Positions 18,029 through 27,449 of a stretch of DNA of 64,000 bases are shown in pieces. The position numbers were made by a program, and so were the translations under genes. Position 1 is the stretch's first letter; each line of letters starts with the position of its first letter. Origin of the DNA: Yeguia hominis (lineage in GTDB: Bacteria; Bacillota; Clostridia; Oscillospirales; Acutalibacteraceae); the NCBI RefSeq assembly GCF_014384705.1, contig NZ_JACRSN010000003.1, positions 62,001-126,000 on the forward strand, in the 5' to 3' direction. The notes under the pieces are model-generated. The model made no database searches. It worked only from the letters and a program-made list of their open reading frames with translations, and was not told the origin of the DNA.

Positions 18029-18524
18029 GCACGGACATCGTCTTTCGAAAAGCTTTCGGGATGCGTTCCGAGGAATTGGATATGGGATTACACAAGAACG
18101 AAATATGCGGATACATACAGTGGCAGCGCTGTATGTATTCGTCTTTTCGTTCTTTTTTGAGTTGTCTTTCGGGCAGTATGCGGCGCTCTTTTTGACGATT
18201 GCGCTTGTTATGGCGGCGGAGCTGCTGAATACCGCCATCGAAAAACTGGCGGACGCAGTGAACGATCAGTATGATCCGCTGATCGGGAAGGTCAAAGATT
18301 TGGCCGCAGGCGGTGTGCTGGTGTGTGCGCTGTTTGCGGTGGCGGTCGGTGTGGTGCTTTTTTGGCGGCCGGAATCGTTCCGGTTTTTGTGGAGCTGGTT
18401 TTGCGCCCGGCCTTGGATGGTGGGTGTGCTGGCTGTTTTGACGGCATTGGCGGTTTGTTATATTGTCCGCGGACCCCGCTTCTGGATACGAAATTCCAAA
18501 TCACAGGACGGTATGGAAAGATAA
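18021..18524 (+). CDS. dgkA: diacylglycerol/undecaprenol kinase family protein
   Basis: A 167-residue membrane kinase. In Firmicutes this family phosphorylates undecaprenol for cell-wall carrier recycling. The active-site helix ELLNTAIEKLAD, the preceding RNMRIH and three core transmembrane segments are visible. A fourth hydrophobic segment near residues 130-150 and a short basic tail extend it beyond the usual 120-130 residues. It overlaps ybeY by eight bases and lies 21 bases before era, the common Clostridia arrangement. Confidence 0.88.
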   Translation: MNKHGHRLSKSFRDAFRGIGYGITQERNMRIHTVAALYVFVFSFFFELSFGQYAALFLTIALVMAAELLNTAIEKLADAVNDQYDPLIGKVKDLAAGGVLVCALFAVAVGVVLFWRPESFRFLWSWFCARPWMVGVLAVLTALAVCYIVRGPRFWIRNSKSQDGMER

Positions 18525-18545
18525 GAACACGATAAGGAGAACCGG

Positions 18546-19475
18546 ATGGAAAAACAACAGGAAAATGGACAGAAAACTGCATTTATTGCGATTGTCGGGC
18601 GCCCGAATGTCGGAAAGTCTTCGATTTTAAACGCGATGATCGGGCAAAAGATTGCAATCGTTTCGCGCAAACCGCAGACGACGCGCACCCGGATTACCGG
18701 TATTCTGACACGCGGAGAGACGCAGCTTGTTTTTACGGATACCCCGGGTCTGCATAAACCGCGCAATCGCCTGGGCGATTATATGGTCAAGGCGGTCAAT
18801 CAGTCGGTGGCTGGTGTGGATGCCTGCCTGCTGGTAGCAGAAGCCGGCGCGGGCATTTCCTACGCGGACGAAGAACTGATCGGACGGTTTCGCTCCATGG
18901 GAATTCCGGCGGTACTGGCGATCAATAAGATCGATCTGCTGAAGGAGAAGTCCGATTTGATGCAGGAAATTGCGGCGTTCAGTCAGAAATTTGATTTTGA
19001 AGCAATCGTTCCGGTTTCTGCGATGAATCATAGCGGGATCAAGGAATTGATTGCGGAGCTTTCCAAACTGAGTATGCCGGGAATGCACTTCTTTGACGAT
19101 ACAGCGCTGACCGATCAGCCCGATAAGGTGCTGGCAGCGGAAATTGTGCGCGAAAAGTTGCTCCGTCTGCTGGATAAAGAAGTGCCGCACGGTATTGCCG
19201 TTGCGGTGGAACGCATGCAGGAGCGGGAAAACGGCAGTGAAATTCTGGATATTGACGCGACGATTATCTGCGAGCGGGACGGACACAAGGGAATCATTAT
19301 CGGAAAAGGCGGAGAGACCCTCAAAAAAGTGGGGACGCTTGCCCGTGTAGACATGGAAAAGTTTTTTGGCTGCAAAGTGAATCTCAAACTTTGGGTAAAA
19401 GTGAAGGAAGACTGGCGCAACCGCCAGAATCTTCTGCAGAGTTTCGGATATGACAGCCGGTATCTGGACGAGTAA
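18546..19475 (+). CDS. era: GTPase Era
   Basis: A 309-residue GTPase for 30S subunit assembly. The G domain has GRPNVGKSS (G1), DTPGLH (G3) and NKIDLL (G4). The C-terminal KH domain has IIGKGGETLKKVG and binds the 3' end of 16S rRNA. GGAGAACC precedes the ATG. It is in the ybeY-dagK-era order typical of Firmicutes. Confidence 0.97.
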   Translation: MEKQQENGQKTAFIAIVGRPNVGKSSILNAMIGQKIAIVSRKPQTTRTRITGILTRGETQLVFTDTPGLHKPRNRLGDYMVKAVNQSVAGVDACLLVAEAGAGISYADEELIGRFRSMGIPAVLAINKIDLLKEKSDLMQEIAAFSQKFDFEAIVPVSAMNHSGIKELIAELSKLSMPGMHFFDDTALTDQPDKVLAAEIVREKLLRLLDKEVPHGIAVAVERMQERENGSEILDIDATIICERDGHKGIIIGKGGETLKKVGTLARVDMEKFFGCKVNLKLWVKVKEDWRNRQNLLQSFGYDSRYLDE

Positions 19476-19573
19476 AAACTGCTTGTTTTTTCCTTTGATA
19501 AGCGCCTATATGCGCTGTAAATACTTCCTATTGACAAAGAACGGCATCTGCCGTATAGGAGGGTTTGGGCGAT

Positions 19574-19744
19574 ATGGACGAAAAAACAGCATGGATAAGT
19601 TTTCAGCAAACCGGGAGCATTGCGGCATATATTCGATATACGCAGCTCAGAGAACAGAGGCTGCACGCGCAAAAGCAGGAGCCGGAGGGAGATCATGCAG
19701 ATTTACACGGACGGCCTGATTATCCGGGAGCAGGCCATTGGTGA
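19574..19744 (+). CDS. yqzL: YqzL-like small protein
   Basis: A 56-residue reading frame with ATG at 19574 and AGGAGGG eight bases upstream. It lies exactly between era and recO, where B. subtilis has yqzL, and shows the family pattern of a Trp, then Phe, TGSI, a Tyr-rich stretch and charged residues (WISFQQTGSIAAYIRYTQLR). Its 3' end overlaps recO by 50 bases. Function is unknown in all species. The C-terminal third may be read-through into recO sequence and less conserved. Confidence 0.65.
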   Translation: MDEKTAWISFQQTGSIAAYIRYTQLREQRLHAQKQEPEGDHADLHGRPDYPGAGHW

Positions 19745-20441
19745 GAGTGACCGGCTGGTCACGGTTCTGACAAGGGACGAAGGCCTTTTGCGTGCGTTTG
19801 TGCGCAGAGCCAAGGATCTGAAAAACCGGGGCAGTTCGGCAACGCAGCTGCTCTGTTATTCCCGTCTGACGATCTATCGCGGACGGGAAAAGTACATCAT
19901 CGGGGACGCAAGACCGATCAAAGTTTTTTTCGAGCTGCGTTCGGATATCGAACGGCTTTCGCTTGCGCAGTATTTTTGCGAGCTTGCCGGAAAATTTGCG
20001 CCGGAAGGCACGCCTTCCGAGCCGTTTTTGCGCCTGCTGCTCAATGCGCTGCATTTTCTCTGCGAGGGTTCCCGGCCGCCGCTTCTTTTGAAGGCAACGG
20101 TTGAGATGCGACTGCTTGCGCTTGCAGGGTATATGCCGGATCTGGTGGCCTGTTCAGAGTGTGCCTGCTATGAAGCAGAGACCATGTATTTTTTGCCGCA
20201 AAAGGGCATTCTTGTCTGCGACGCCTGCAAAAGTCCGCAGGAAATGCCGGCGGTTGCCTTGACACGCGGTGTGCTTCAGGCGCTGCGCCATATCATCTAC
20301 GCGGAATTTGACAAATTATTTTCCTTTACACTTTCGCCGGAGGGGACGGCTGCTTTGGCAAATGCCGCAGAGGCATATTTGCTTTCCTGTTTGGGCCATT
20401 CTCTGCCGACGTTGGATTTTTATAAACGGCTGACTGTTTAA
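19695..20441 (+). CDS. recO: DNA repair protein RecO
   Basis: A 248-residue recombination mediator that loads RecA together with RecR in gap repair. The N-terminal OB fold (TDGLIIREQAIGESDRLVTV) is followed by a helical part and a zinc-finger-like CSEC...CDAC near residues 155-180. The ATG at 19695 has GGAGGGAG upstream and gives the normal length. Confidence 0.95.
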   Translation: MQIYTDGLIIREQAIGESDRLVTVLTRDEGLLRAFVRRAKDLKNRGSSATQLLCYSRLTIYRGREKYIIGDARPIKVFFELRSDIERLSLAQYFCELAGKFAPEGTPSEPFLRLLLNALHFLCEGSRPPLLLKATVEMRLLALAGYMPDLVACSECACYEAETMYFLPQKGILVCDACKSPQEMPAVALTRGVLQALRHIIYAEFDKLFSFTLSPEGTAALANAAEAYLLSCLGHSLPTLDFYKRLTV

Positions 20442-20644
20442 CAAAACGAATGTGCATCGGCTTTTGTGGAATCGTGCGCTTTGGGCGAACGCAGTGCGAT
20501 TGCAGGGCATTTCGCTGTTTTGTTTCCGGAACGAGCTCCGCTTTTGCGGGAAGCGGGTGGAATTTTTTGGAAACAGCACAGATGCCGCATGGACAAAACC
20601 GATGGCAGCAGATGCTTCATAAAGAAAAGCAGAAAGGACAATCC

Positions 20645-23002
20645 ATGCAGTATGACGGCCGGGCTTTGGAGCTCGATAAAGTATTAAAGATGGTCGCAGA
20701 AGAGACGGCCTGTCCGGACGCACGGGCAGCAGCGCTGGCGCTGGAACCCTCTTCTTCGTATCCGGAGGTTTGCCGCCGTTTGGAGGAAACCGACGGCGCG
20801 TTTGTTTTGATGGCAAAATACGGGGCGCCGTCGTTTGGCGGGCTTTCCGATGTCCGAAATGCGCTTCGGCGCGCGCAGGCCGGCGGTGCGCTGAATTTGA
20901 CGGAGTTTTTGCGGATTGCGGCGGTCCTGCGGACGCTTCGCGCGATTGTGGAATGGCGTTCCCGCAGTGCAGGCATCAAGACGGCGCTTGACCGGCGGTT
21001 TGACCGGGTTGCGCCGAACAAATATCTTGAGGAACGCATCGACAGTGTGGTCGTATCGGAGGAAGAGGTCGCCGATACCGCTTCTCCGCGCCTGCATGAC
21101 ATTCGCCGGAAAATCCGGAATGCTTCTGCCCGGGCGCGGGAACAGCTTGATAAAATGGTGCGTTCTCCGCATTATCAGCGCTTTTTGCAGGAACCGATCG
21201 TGACGCAGCGATCCGGCCGGTTTGTGGTGCCGGTAAAAGCGGAATGCCGTTCGGAAATTCCGGGTCTGGTTCACGATACCTCTTCCAGCGGTGCGACGGT
21301 TTTTGTGGAACCGATCGGCGTGGTGGAAGCCAACAACGAAGTGCGGGTTTTGGAGTCGGAGGAAAAAGCGGAAATTGAGCAGATCCTGACGCTGCTTTCT
21401 GCGGAGACCGGCACCTTTGCCGACCCGATTCTGGAAGGATACGATGCGGCGGTTGCGCTGAATGTGATCTTTGCAAAGGCATCTCTCGGTTACCGGATGA
21501 AGGCCGTCACGCCGAAACTTAACGAAACCGGGAAGACGGTTTTACATTGTGCGCGGCACCCATTGCTGGCAAAAGAAACGGTCGTTCCGACAGAAATTTC
21601 TCTGGGAGACACCTTTGATACGCTGGTGATCACCGGGCCGAATACCGGCGGCAAGACCGTTGCGCTCAAGACGATCGGCCTGTTTACCCTGATGGCCATG
21701 TGCGGGCTGATGGTGCCTGCTGCGGAAAACAGCGAACTCTCTGTGTTTTCCCGGGTGTATGCGAATATCGGAGATGAACAGAGTATCGAACAGTCGCTTT
21801 CGACGTTTTCTTCGCATATGACCAGCATCATTCATATGCTGGAAACCGTGGATGAAAAGAGCCTGGTGCTTCTGGACGAATTGGGTGCGGGGACAGATCC
21901 GGTAGAGGGCGCGGCGCTTGCCATGGCAATTCTCGAGACGCTTCGGGAAAAAGGCGCTCGGGTTGCAGCAACCACGCACTATGCGGAACTCAAGGAGTAT
22001 GCCCTGCAAACGCCGGGCGTTGAGAACGCCTGCTGTGAATTTGACGTCGCGACACTGCGGCCTACCTATAAACTGCTGATCGGTGTACCCGGCCGGTCAA
22101 ATGCATTTGCAATTTCGGAACGGCTGGGGATGGATCTCCGGATTGTGGAGCGCGCCCGGGAACTGGTTTCGCTGGAAGACACCCGTTTTGAAGACGTTGT
22201 CGAAAAGCTGGAGAAAAACCGGAAGGAACTGGAACAGGAACACGCAGCGGCGGAACAGTACCGTTTGGAGGCGCAACGTGCCAGCGAAGAGGCAAAGGCG
22301 CTGATTGCCAAAGCAGAAGCGGATGCCAAAAAGGAACTCGAACGCGCGCGAAACGACGCGGCGATGTTGGTTTCCAGAACGCGCGGGCAGGTGGATGCGC
22401 TGCTGGACGAGATGGAGCAGCTGCGCCGCCGGCAGAATCAGGCAGCGACGCAGGAGGAAAAGGCAAAGCTGCGTGCAGGTTTGCGCGAACTGGAGAAATC
22501 AGCTGATCCGGTGACGAAGCGCCGAGAAGATGCCTATACGCTGCCGCGTGCACTCCGGCCGGGAGATTCGGTGCTGATTTATGATATTGACAAAAAAGCG
22601 ACGGTTGTCAGTGTCTCCAAAGACGGCATGTCAGCAGAAGTACAGGCCGGCATCATCAAGACGCGCGTGGATGTCCGAAACCTGCGGCTGTTAAAGGAAA
22701 AAACCGCCAAGCTTCCGAAACCGCAGCGAACGGTGACAAGGTCGGTATCTCCGTCCAGACCGATGACCGAAGTAGATCTGCGCGGCATGACCGTGGAGGA
22801 GGCGCTGCTGGATGTGGACCGTGCGATTGACGCGGCGATGCTGTCCGGCGTCGGACAAATCACCTTTATTCACGGAAAAGGTACAGGCGTACTGCGTTCC
22901 GCGGTGCAGCAGCACCTGAAAATTCATCCGGCGATTCGAAAATTCCGACTGGGTACGTATGGAGAAGGAGAGAGCGGCGTTACCATAGCGGAATTGGCGT
23001 GA
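20645..23002 (+). CDS. mutS2: MutS2 family protein (endonuclease/ribosome rescue)
   Basis: A 785-residue protein. It has MutS-like core and clamp regions and an ABC-type ATPase with Walker A GPNTGGKT (about residue 336) and LLDELGAGTDP. A long coiled coil with KOW-like segment (about 520-690) follows, then a C-terminal Smr nuclease domain (VDLRGMTVEEAL, HGKGTGVLR). MutS2 suppresses recombination and, in B. subtilis, acts on collided ribosomes. The ATG at 20645 with AGAAAGGA is preferred over an upstream in-frame start because it gives the family length. Confidence 0.95.
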   Translation: MQYDGRALELDKVLKMVAEETACPDARAAALALEPSSSYPEVCRRLEETDGAFVLMAKYGAPSFGGLSDVRNALRRAQAGGALNLTEFLRIAAVLRTLRAIVEWRSRSAGIKTALDRRFDRVAPNKYLEERIDSVVVSEEEVADTASPRLHDIRRKIRNASARAREQLDKMVRSPHYQRFLQEPIVTQRSGRFVVPVKAECRSEIPGLVHDTSSSGATVFVEPIGVVEANNEVRVLESEEKAEIEQILTLLSAETGTFADPILEGYDAAVALNVIFAKASLGYRMKAVTPKLNETGKTVLHCARHPLLAKETVVPTEISLGDTFDTLVITGPNTGGKTVALKTIGLFTLMAMCGLMVPAAENSELSVFSRVYANIGDEQSIEQSLSTFSSHMTSIIHMLETVDEKSLVLLDELGAGTDPVEGAALAMAILETLREKGARVAATTHYAELKEYALQTPGVENACCEFDVATLRPTYKLLIGVPGRSNAFAISERLGMDLRIVERARELVSLEDTRFEDVVEKLEKNRKELEQEHAAAEQYRLEAQRASEEAKALIAKAEADAKKELERARNDAAMLVSRTRGQVDALLDEMEQLRRRQNQAATQEEKAKLRAGLRELEKSADPVTKRREDAYTLPRALRPGDSVLIYDIDKKATVVSVSKDGMSAEVQAGIIKTRVDVRNLRLLKEKTAKLPKPQRTVTRSVSPSRPMTEVDLRGMTVEEALLDVDRAIDAAMLSGVGQITFIHGKGTGVLRSAVQQHLKIHPAIRKFRLGTYGEGESGVTIAELA

Positions 23003-23016
23003 TCCTTCCAAAATGC

Positions 23017-23055
23017 ATCCGCATCGTCTGCAAGTTGTGGACGGTGCGGATTTTC
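23017..23055 (+). terminator. terminator after mutS2
   Basis: A 12-bp stem with two non-Watson-Crick positions (23017-23028 with 23040-23051) and a short T run. Confidence 0.7.
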
Positions 23056-23097
23056 TTCGGAAAATCTGTAAATTTTTTGAAATGACAAGGAATAGAC

Positions 23098-23126
23098 TTG
23101 ACATCAGGCCGGTTTTGTTGTATAAT
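23098..23126 (+). promoter_or_regulatory. consensus promoter of the ylxM-ffh unit
   Basis: TTGACA and TATAAT are spaced by 17 bases. Confidence 0.9.
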
Positions 23127-23134
23127 TCATCAGG

Positions 23135-23155
23135 TGTAAAGTTGTAGACTTTACA
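23135..23155 (+). promoter_or_regulatory. inverted repeat just downstream of the ylxM promoter
   Basis: A perfect 8-bp inverted repeat (TGTAAAGT and ACTTTACA) with a 5-base centre lies at the expected transcription start. It could be an operator or a 5' hairpin. Confidence 0.45.
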
Positions 23156-23184
23156 GAATAAATGCGATGGGAGGGGGAAGAACC

Positions 23185-23547
23185 TTGCCGAAAAATTTGG
23201 AAATTTCCGTGCTTCTGGATTTTTACGGGGATATGCTGACAGAAAAGCAGCGTGAGATGATCGAGTTCTACTATAACGATGACCTTTCCCTCGCAGAAAT
23301 TGCAGAAAATCAGGGAATTACGCGTCAAGGCGTACGGGATTCCATCAAACGTGCGGAGCAGCAGATGCTGGAAATGGAAGACCGGCTCGGAATGGCAAAG
23401 CGCTTTCATGAAATGCAGGACGGGCTTGAAAAAATCTGCGAGGCTGCCGGAAGAATTGCAGAATATAACAACCGGTTTGTATTTGCCTTTGAGATCGATA
23501 CAGAGGTCAAATCGATTATTGAGACTGCACAGCAATTGTGCGAATAA
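23185..23547 (+). CDS. ylxM: YlxM family helix-turn-helix protein
   Basis: About 120 residues. The sigma-70 region-4-like helix-turn-helix (LSLAEIAENQGITRQGVRDSIKR) is the YlxM/p13 signature. In Firmicutes it sits directly upstream of ffh and is linked to the signal recognition particle. A TTG start at 23185 is proposed because the GGGAGGGGG site lies right before it; the ATG at 23167 would place that site inside the gene. Confidence 0.9.
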   Translation: MPKNLEISVLLDFYGDMLTEKQREMIEFYYNDDLSLAEIAENQGITRQGVRDSIKRAEQQMLEMEDRLGMAKRFHEMQDGLEKICEAAGRIAEYNNRFVFAFEIDTEVKSIIETAQQLCE

Positions 23548-23615
23548 AATTGCGGAAAAAACCGCAGAAAACGGCCGCATAGACTGCGGCGGAAAAGAGA
23601 GCGAGGTGGAGCTTT

Positions 23616-24974
23616 TTGGCATTTGAAGGACTTTCTGAAAAACTCGGAAATGCGTTTAAGCGGCTGCGTTCCAAAGGAAAGCTGAGCGAGGCGGATGTCC
23701 GCGACGCGATGCGCGAAGTGCGATTGGCGCTTTTGGAGGCGGACGTCAACTATAAAGTCGCGAGAGATTTCACCAAAACGGTAACGGAGCGTGCAATTGG
23801 CGCGCAAGTGATGGAGAGTCTGACGCCGGCGCAGATGGTAATTAAAATTGTCAACGAAGAGTTGACGGCGCTGATGGGCGGAGAACAGGCAAGGCTCAAT
23901 TCTCCGGCAAAACCGCCGGCGGTTGTGATGCTTTGCGGTCTGCAGGGCGCCGGTAAAACGACGCATGCAGCCAAACTTGCCAAAATGCTGAAGCGGCAGG
24001 GACACCGTCCGCTGCTCGTGGCGGGCGATATTTACCGTCCGGCGGCAATCAAACAGCTCGAAGTGGTCGGCTCACAGGCGGGCGTTCCGGTTTTCCAGAT
24101 GGGAACGGAAAATCCGGTGAAAATTTGCCGGGAAGCGATTCGCCATGCCAAAGATTACGGAAATGACTATGTGCTCATCGATACGGCGGGCCGTTTGCAA
24201 ATTGACGAAGCGCTGATGGACGAGCTCCGGAACATCAAAGAGGCAGTTTCGCCGACGGATATTCTGCTTGTTGTGGATTCCATGACCGGTCAGGAAGCGG
24301 TCAATGTGGCGAAAACGTTTAATGAGCTGCTCGATATCACCGGTGTGATTTTGACAAAATTGGATGGCGACACCCGCGGCGGCGCGGCGCTTTCGGTCCG
24401 CGCGGTAACGGGCAAGCCGATTAAATTTTCCGGTACCGGCGAAAAGCTGGATGATCTGGAGGCATTTCATCCGGACAGAATGGCGTCCCGGATTCTCGGT
24501 ATGGGCGATGTCCTGACGCTGATCGAGGACGCGCAGAGCAAACTCGACGAAAAGGCGGCGGCCAAAGCAGCTGAAAAGATGCTCAATAACCGCTTTGACC
24601 TCAATGACTTGCTCGAACAGTTTGCGCAGGTCAAAAAGATGGGGCCGCTCAAGAGTGTGCTGCAGAAGCTGCCCGGAATGGATAAAAAGCTCGATGATGT
24701 AGATATCGACGACCGGCAGATGGACCGCACCGCGGCGATCATTCTTTCTATGACGCCGCAGGAGCGCGAAAAGCCGGAAATCCTCAATTCTTCGCGGAAA
24801 AAGCGAATTGCCGCAGGATGCGGGATGAAGGTCGAAGACGTCAACCGGCTGCTCAAGCAGTTTGAGCAGATGCAGAAGATGATGAAGCAGTTCGGCAAAA
24901 AGGGCAAGGGAAAACGCCGGTTCACCGGAATGCCCGGAATGCCTGGAATGCCGCCCGGCGGGATGCCGTTTTAA
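23616..24974 (+). CDS. ffh: signal recognition particle protein Ffh
   Basis: A 452-residue GTPase that binds SRP RNA and signal sequences and delivers ribosomes to FtsY at the membrane. The N domain is followed by the G domain with GLQGAGKTT, DTAGR and TKLDGD, and then the methionine-rich M domain, ending in a Met-Pro-Gly-rich tail (GMPGMPGMP). The start is TTG at 23616 with GAGGTGGAG upstream. Its co-operon partner YlxM is just before. Confidence 0.97.
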   Translation: MAFEGLSEKLGNAFKRLRSKGKLSEADVRDAMREVRLALLEADVNYKVARDFTKTVTERAIGAQVMESLTPAQMVIKIVNEELTALMGGEQARLNSPAKPPAVVMLCGLQGAGKTTHAAKLAKMLKRQGHRPLLVAGDIYRPAAIKQLEVVGSQAGVPVFQMGTENPVKICREAIRHAKDYGNDYVLIDTAGRLQIDEALMDELRNIKEAVSPTDILLVVDSMTGQEAVNVAKTFNELLDITGVILTKLDGDTRGGAALSVRAVTGKPIKFSGTGEKLDDLEAFHPDRMASRILGMGDVLTLIEDAQSKLDEKAAAKAAEKMLNNRFDLNDLLEQFAQVKKMGPLKSVLQKLPGMDKKLDDVDIDDRQMDRTAAIILSMTPQEREKPEILNSSRKKRIAAGCGMKVEDVNRLLKQFEQMQKMMKQFGKKGKGKRRFTGMPGMPGMPPGGMPF

Positions 24975-25045
24975 ATTCGGTTCACAAAGGAATATCCTTT
25001 TGAAATCATAAAAAATGAATGAATGAAATTTTGGAGGTAAACACT

Positions 25046-25288
25046 ATGGCAGTAAAAATCAGACTTCGCAGAATGGGCGCAAAAAAATCTCCCTTTTATC
25101 GGATCGTGGTAGCGGATTCCCGTTATCCGCGTGACGGCCGTTTCATCGAGGAAATCGGATATTACAATCCGATGGAAGAGCCTTCTGTTGTCAAGGTTGA
25201 TCCGGAGAAGGCAAAGAAATGGATTGCCAACGGCGCACAGCCGACCGATACTGTAAAGGCGCTTTTCAAAAAGCACGGCGTGATCTGA
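25046..25288 (+). CDS. rpsP: 30S ribosomal protein S16
   Basis: An 80-residue ribosomal protein with the usual [20 protein letters not shown] start and a [13 protein letters not shown] segment. TTGGAGGT precedes the ATG. It opens the rpsP-khpA-rimM-trmD block conserved in Firmicutes. Confidence 0.97.
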   Translation: MAVKIRLRRMGAKKSPFYRIVVADSRYPRDGRFIEEIGYYNPMEEPSVVKVDPEKAKKWIANGAQPTDTVKALFKKHGVI

Positions 25289-25304
25289 ATAACGGAGGAA
25301 TTCA

Positions 25305-25538
25305 ATGGAAGAGTTACTGGCGATGATCGCACGCGGTCTCGTGGAAACACCGGACGCGGTGCGTGTCGAAGCGGACGAGCCGCTTGAGGATGGGACGATT
25401 GTCTATCATCTCTATGTTGCGGACGACGATATGGGTCGTGTCATTGGAAAACAGGGCCGGATTGCAAAGGCAATCCGTGTGGTAATGCGCGCTGCGGCGA
25501 CCCGCGGCAACACAAAGGTTGCAGTGGAAATCGGCTGA
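25305..25538 (+). CDS. khpA: KH-domain RNA-binding protein KhpA
   Basis: A 77-residue single KH-domain protein with the GxxG loop as GKQG within VIGKQGRIAKAI. In Gram-positive bacteria KhpA pairs with KhpB to bind many RNAs and affects cell size. It starts 17 bases after rpsP with CGGAGGAA upstream. Confidence 0.93.
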   Translation: MEELLAMIARGLVETPDAVRVEADEPLEDGTIVYHLYVADDDMGRVIGKQGRIAKAIRVVMRAAATRGNTKVAVEIG

Positions 25539-25623
25539 CGCATGCAAAATGGCGAAAAGCAGGGGAAACGCTTTGTGCGGTCCCCTGCAATTTGTTTGTG
25601 CCAAGATACGGAAGGAGAACGTC

Positions 25624-26142
25624 ATGCGCAAGGAGTTTTTGGAAATCGGAAAGATTGTCGGAACCCACGGCGTACGCGGAGAACTGCGGGTGGAGCCGTG
25701 GTGCGACGCGCCGTCTTTTCTGACAAAGCGGAAGACACTTTACTGGGATGCTGCCGGAACGCGTCCTGTCCGCGTGCGCAGTGCGCGTGCGCATAAGACG
25801 CTCGTGCTGCTTTCCCTCGAAGGCGTTGACACGGTCGAAACGGCGGACACCTTACGCGGAAAAATTCTGTATGTTGCGCGGGGCGACATTCATCTTCCGG
25901 AAGGGCGGTTCTTTATTCAGGATTTGATCGGACTTTCCGTATTTGACGCAGACAGCGGACGCCGGTACGGGACGCTGTCGGATGTGTTTGCAACCGGTGC
26001 GAATGACGTGTATGAAATTCGGGACGAAGCCGGAAAGACCTATTTGTTTCCGGCGGTCGCTGACATGCTGGTTCGGACAGATCTGGATGCCGGCCGGATG
26101 GAAATCCGGCCGATCAGGGGGATTTTTGACGATGAGGATTGA
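25624..26142 (+). CDS. rimM: ribosome maturation factor RimM
   Basis: A 172-residue 16S rRNA processing factor that binds S19. The N-terminal beta-barrel (GKIVGTHGVRGELRV) and the C-terminal PRC-barrel (VFATGANDVYEI, LFPAVADMLVRTD) are evident. GGAGAACG precedes the ATG at 25624. It overlaps trmD by 11 bases. Confidence 0.95.
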   Translation: MRKEFLEIGKIVGTHGVRGELRVEPWCDAPSFLTKRKTLYWDAAGTRPVRVRSARAHKTLVLLSLEGVDTVETADTLRGKILYVARGDIHLPEGRFFIQDLIGLSVFDADSGRRYGTLSDVFATGANDVYEIRDEAGKTYLFPAVADMLVRTDLDAGRMEIRPIRGIFDDED

Positions 26143-26923
26143 TCTGATTACGCTGTTTCCGGAAATGTGCGAAGCGGTTATGGCAGAGAGCATTATCGGC
26201 CGGGCGCGCAAAAAGGGTGCGGTGCAGGTTTGCTGCCATCAGATCCGGAACTATGCTTTTGATAAGCATAAACGGGTCGACGACTGTGTATTTGGCGGCG
26301 GAATGGGCATGCTGCTGTTAGCGGAGCCGATTGCCGCTTGTATGGACGATCTGATTTCACTGTTGGGAAGAAAACCGCATGTGATCTATATGTCGCCGCT
26401 CGGGAAAGTCCTGACACAAGAGCGGGTCAAGGAATTGGCAAAGTTCGAAGAGATCGCGGTTATCTGCGGACATTATGAAGGCGTCGACGAGCGGGTGTTG
26501 GACGCTTATGTGGATGAACAAATTTCGCTCGGCGATTTTGTTTTGACCGGCGGAGAGCTGCCGGCGCTTGCCATGACGGATGCAGTTTGCCGAATGATGG
26601 ACGGCGTCCTTTCTGATGATTTGTGTTTTGAAGAGGAGAGCCACTTTAACGGGCTGCTCGAATATCCGCAGTATACCCGGCCCGCAGTCTGGCGCGGACG
26701 TCCGGTTCCGCCGGTGCTCCTGACGGGAAACCATGCCAAAATTGAAGATTGGCGCCGGGCACAGTCTCTCCTGCGGACCAAAGTGTTTCGCCCGGACTTG
26801 TTTTCGCAATATTCGATGGATAAACGGGAGCAAAAGTTGCTGGAGGCGCTGGAGCAGGAAGCAGCAGGGACGTTTTCCGGTTCGGATGCATACAATGACC
26901 AAAGAAAGACAACACAAAAATAA
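26132..26923 (+). CDS. trmD: tRNA (guanine-37-N1)-methyltransferase TrmD
   Basis: A 263-residue SPOUT methyltransferase that makes m1G37 and prevents frameshifting. The trefoil-knot SAM site is visible: GGGMGML, SPLGK, CGHYEGVDERV and SLGDFVLTGGE. The ATG at 26132 lies inside the rimM end, so the two are coupled. In many Firmicutes rplS follows; here it does not. Confidence 0.96.
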   Translation: MRIDLITLFPEMCEAVMAESIIGRARKKGAVQVCCHQIRNYAFDKHKRVDDCVFGGGMGMLLLAEPIAACMDDLISLLGRKPHVIYMSPLGKVLTQERVKELAKFEEIAVICGHYEGVDERVLDAYVDEQISLGDFVLTGGELPALAMTDAVCRMMDGVLSDDLCFEEESHFNGLLEYPQYTRPAVWRGRPVPPVLLTGNHAKIEDWRRAQSLLRTKVFRPDLFSQYSMDKREQKLLEALEQEAAGTFSGSDAYNDQRKTTQK

Positions 26924-27006
26924 TTCAACAATCTTGGCGTTGTGCACAAATGGCGGGGAGCCGGATTTCTGGCAGATGGGCATCAATCCAAAAATTTGAT
27001 TCTTTA

Positions 27007-27035
27007 TTGACGAATGCGTTTTTTGCGCTTATAAT
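27007..27035 (+). promoter_or_regulatory. promoter of the HPr gene
   Basis: TTGACG and TATAAT are spaced by 17 bases. The gap before it (26924-27006) holds no gene. Confidence 0.8.
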
Positions 27036-27114
27036 AAATGAAGTGTTTGAAAGAATTTCAGGATGTTTTCTCGAATTTTGTGCAAAGTCAAGCCTTGATG
27101 GGAGTGTGTGTTCT

Positions 27115-27378
27115 ATGTACGCAAAAGAAGTTATGGTGCAAAATCAGGTCGGTTTGCACGCACGGCCGGCAACGTTCTTTATTCAGAAGGCCAATGAATA
27201 TAAATCTTCCATTTGGGTGGAAAAAGAAGAACGGCGCGTGAATGCAAAGAGCCTTTTGGGCGTTCTTTCGCTCGGAATTGTGGGCGGCACCGGAATCCGA
27301 ATTATCGCTGACGGTTCTGATGAGCAGGAGGCTGTGGATAATCTGGTCGCGCTTGTAGAGTCCGGATTCACCGAGTAA
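27115..27378 (+). CDS. ptsH: HPr-family phosphocarrier protein
   Basis: An 87-residue HPr. It has both regulatory sites: His15 in GLHARPA (phosphorylated by enzyme I) and Ser46 in NAKSLLG (the HPr kinase site). It is therefore a full HPr rather than Crh, which lacks His15. It carries phosphate in PTS transport and, as Ser46-P, assists CcpA in carbon catabolite control. It stands alone behind its own promoter, without ptsI, and is followed by a terminator and uvrC. Confidence 0.9.
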   Translation: MYAKEVMVQNQVGLHARPATFFIQKANEYKSSIWVEKEERRVNAKSLLGVLSLGIVGGTGIRIIADGSDEQEAVDNLVALVESGFTE

Positions 27379-27391
27379 GAGCAGAATTTTG

Positions 27392-27421
27392 AAAAAGCGC
27401 CGTGTAAGCGGTGCTTTTTTT
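27392..27421 (+). terminator. terminator after HPr
   Basis: A hairpin (AAAAGC, CCG / CGG, GCTTTT with one unpaired base on each side) followed by seven T. It lies close to the uvrC start. Confidence 0.75.
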
Positions 27422-27449
27422 GTATCTTCCTGTTGGAAGGAGGCGGAAT

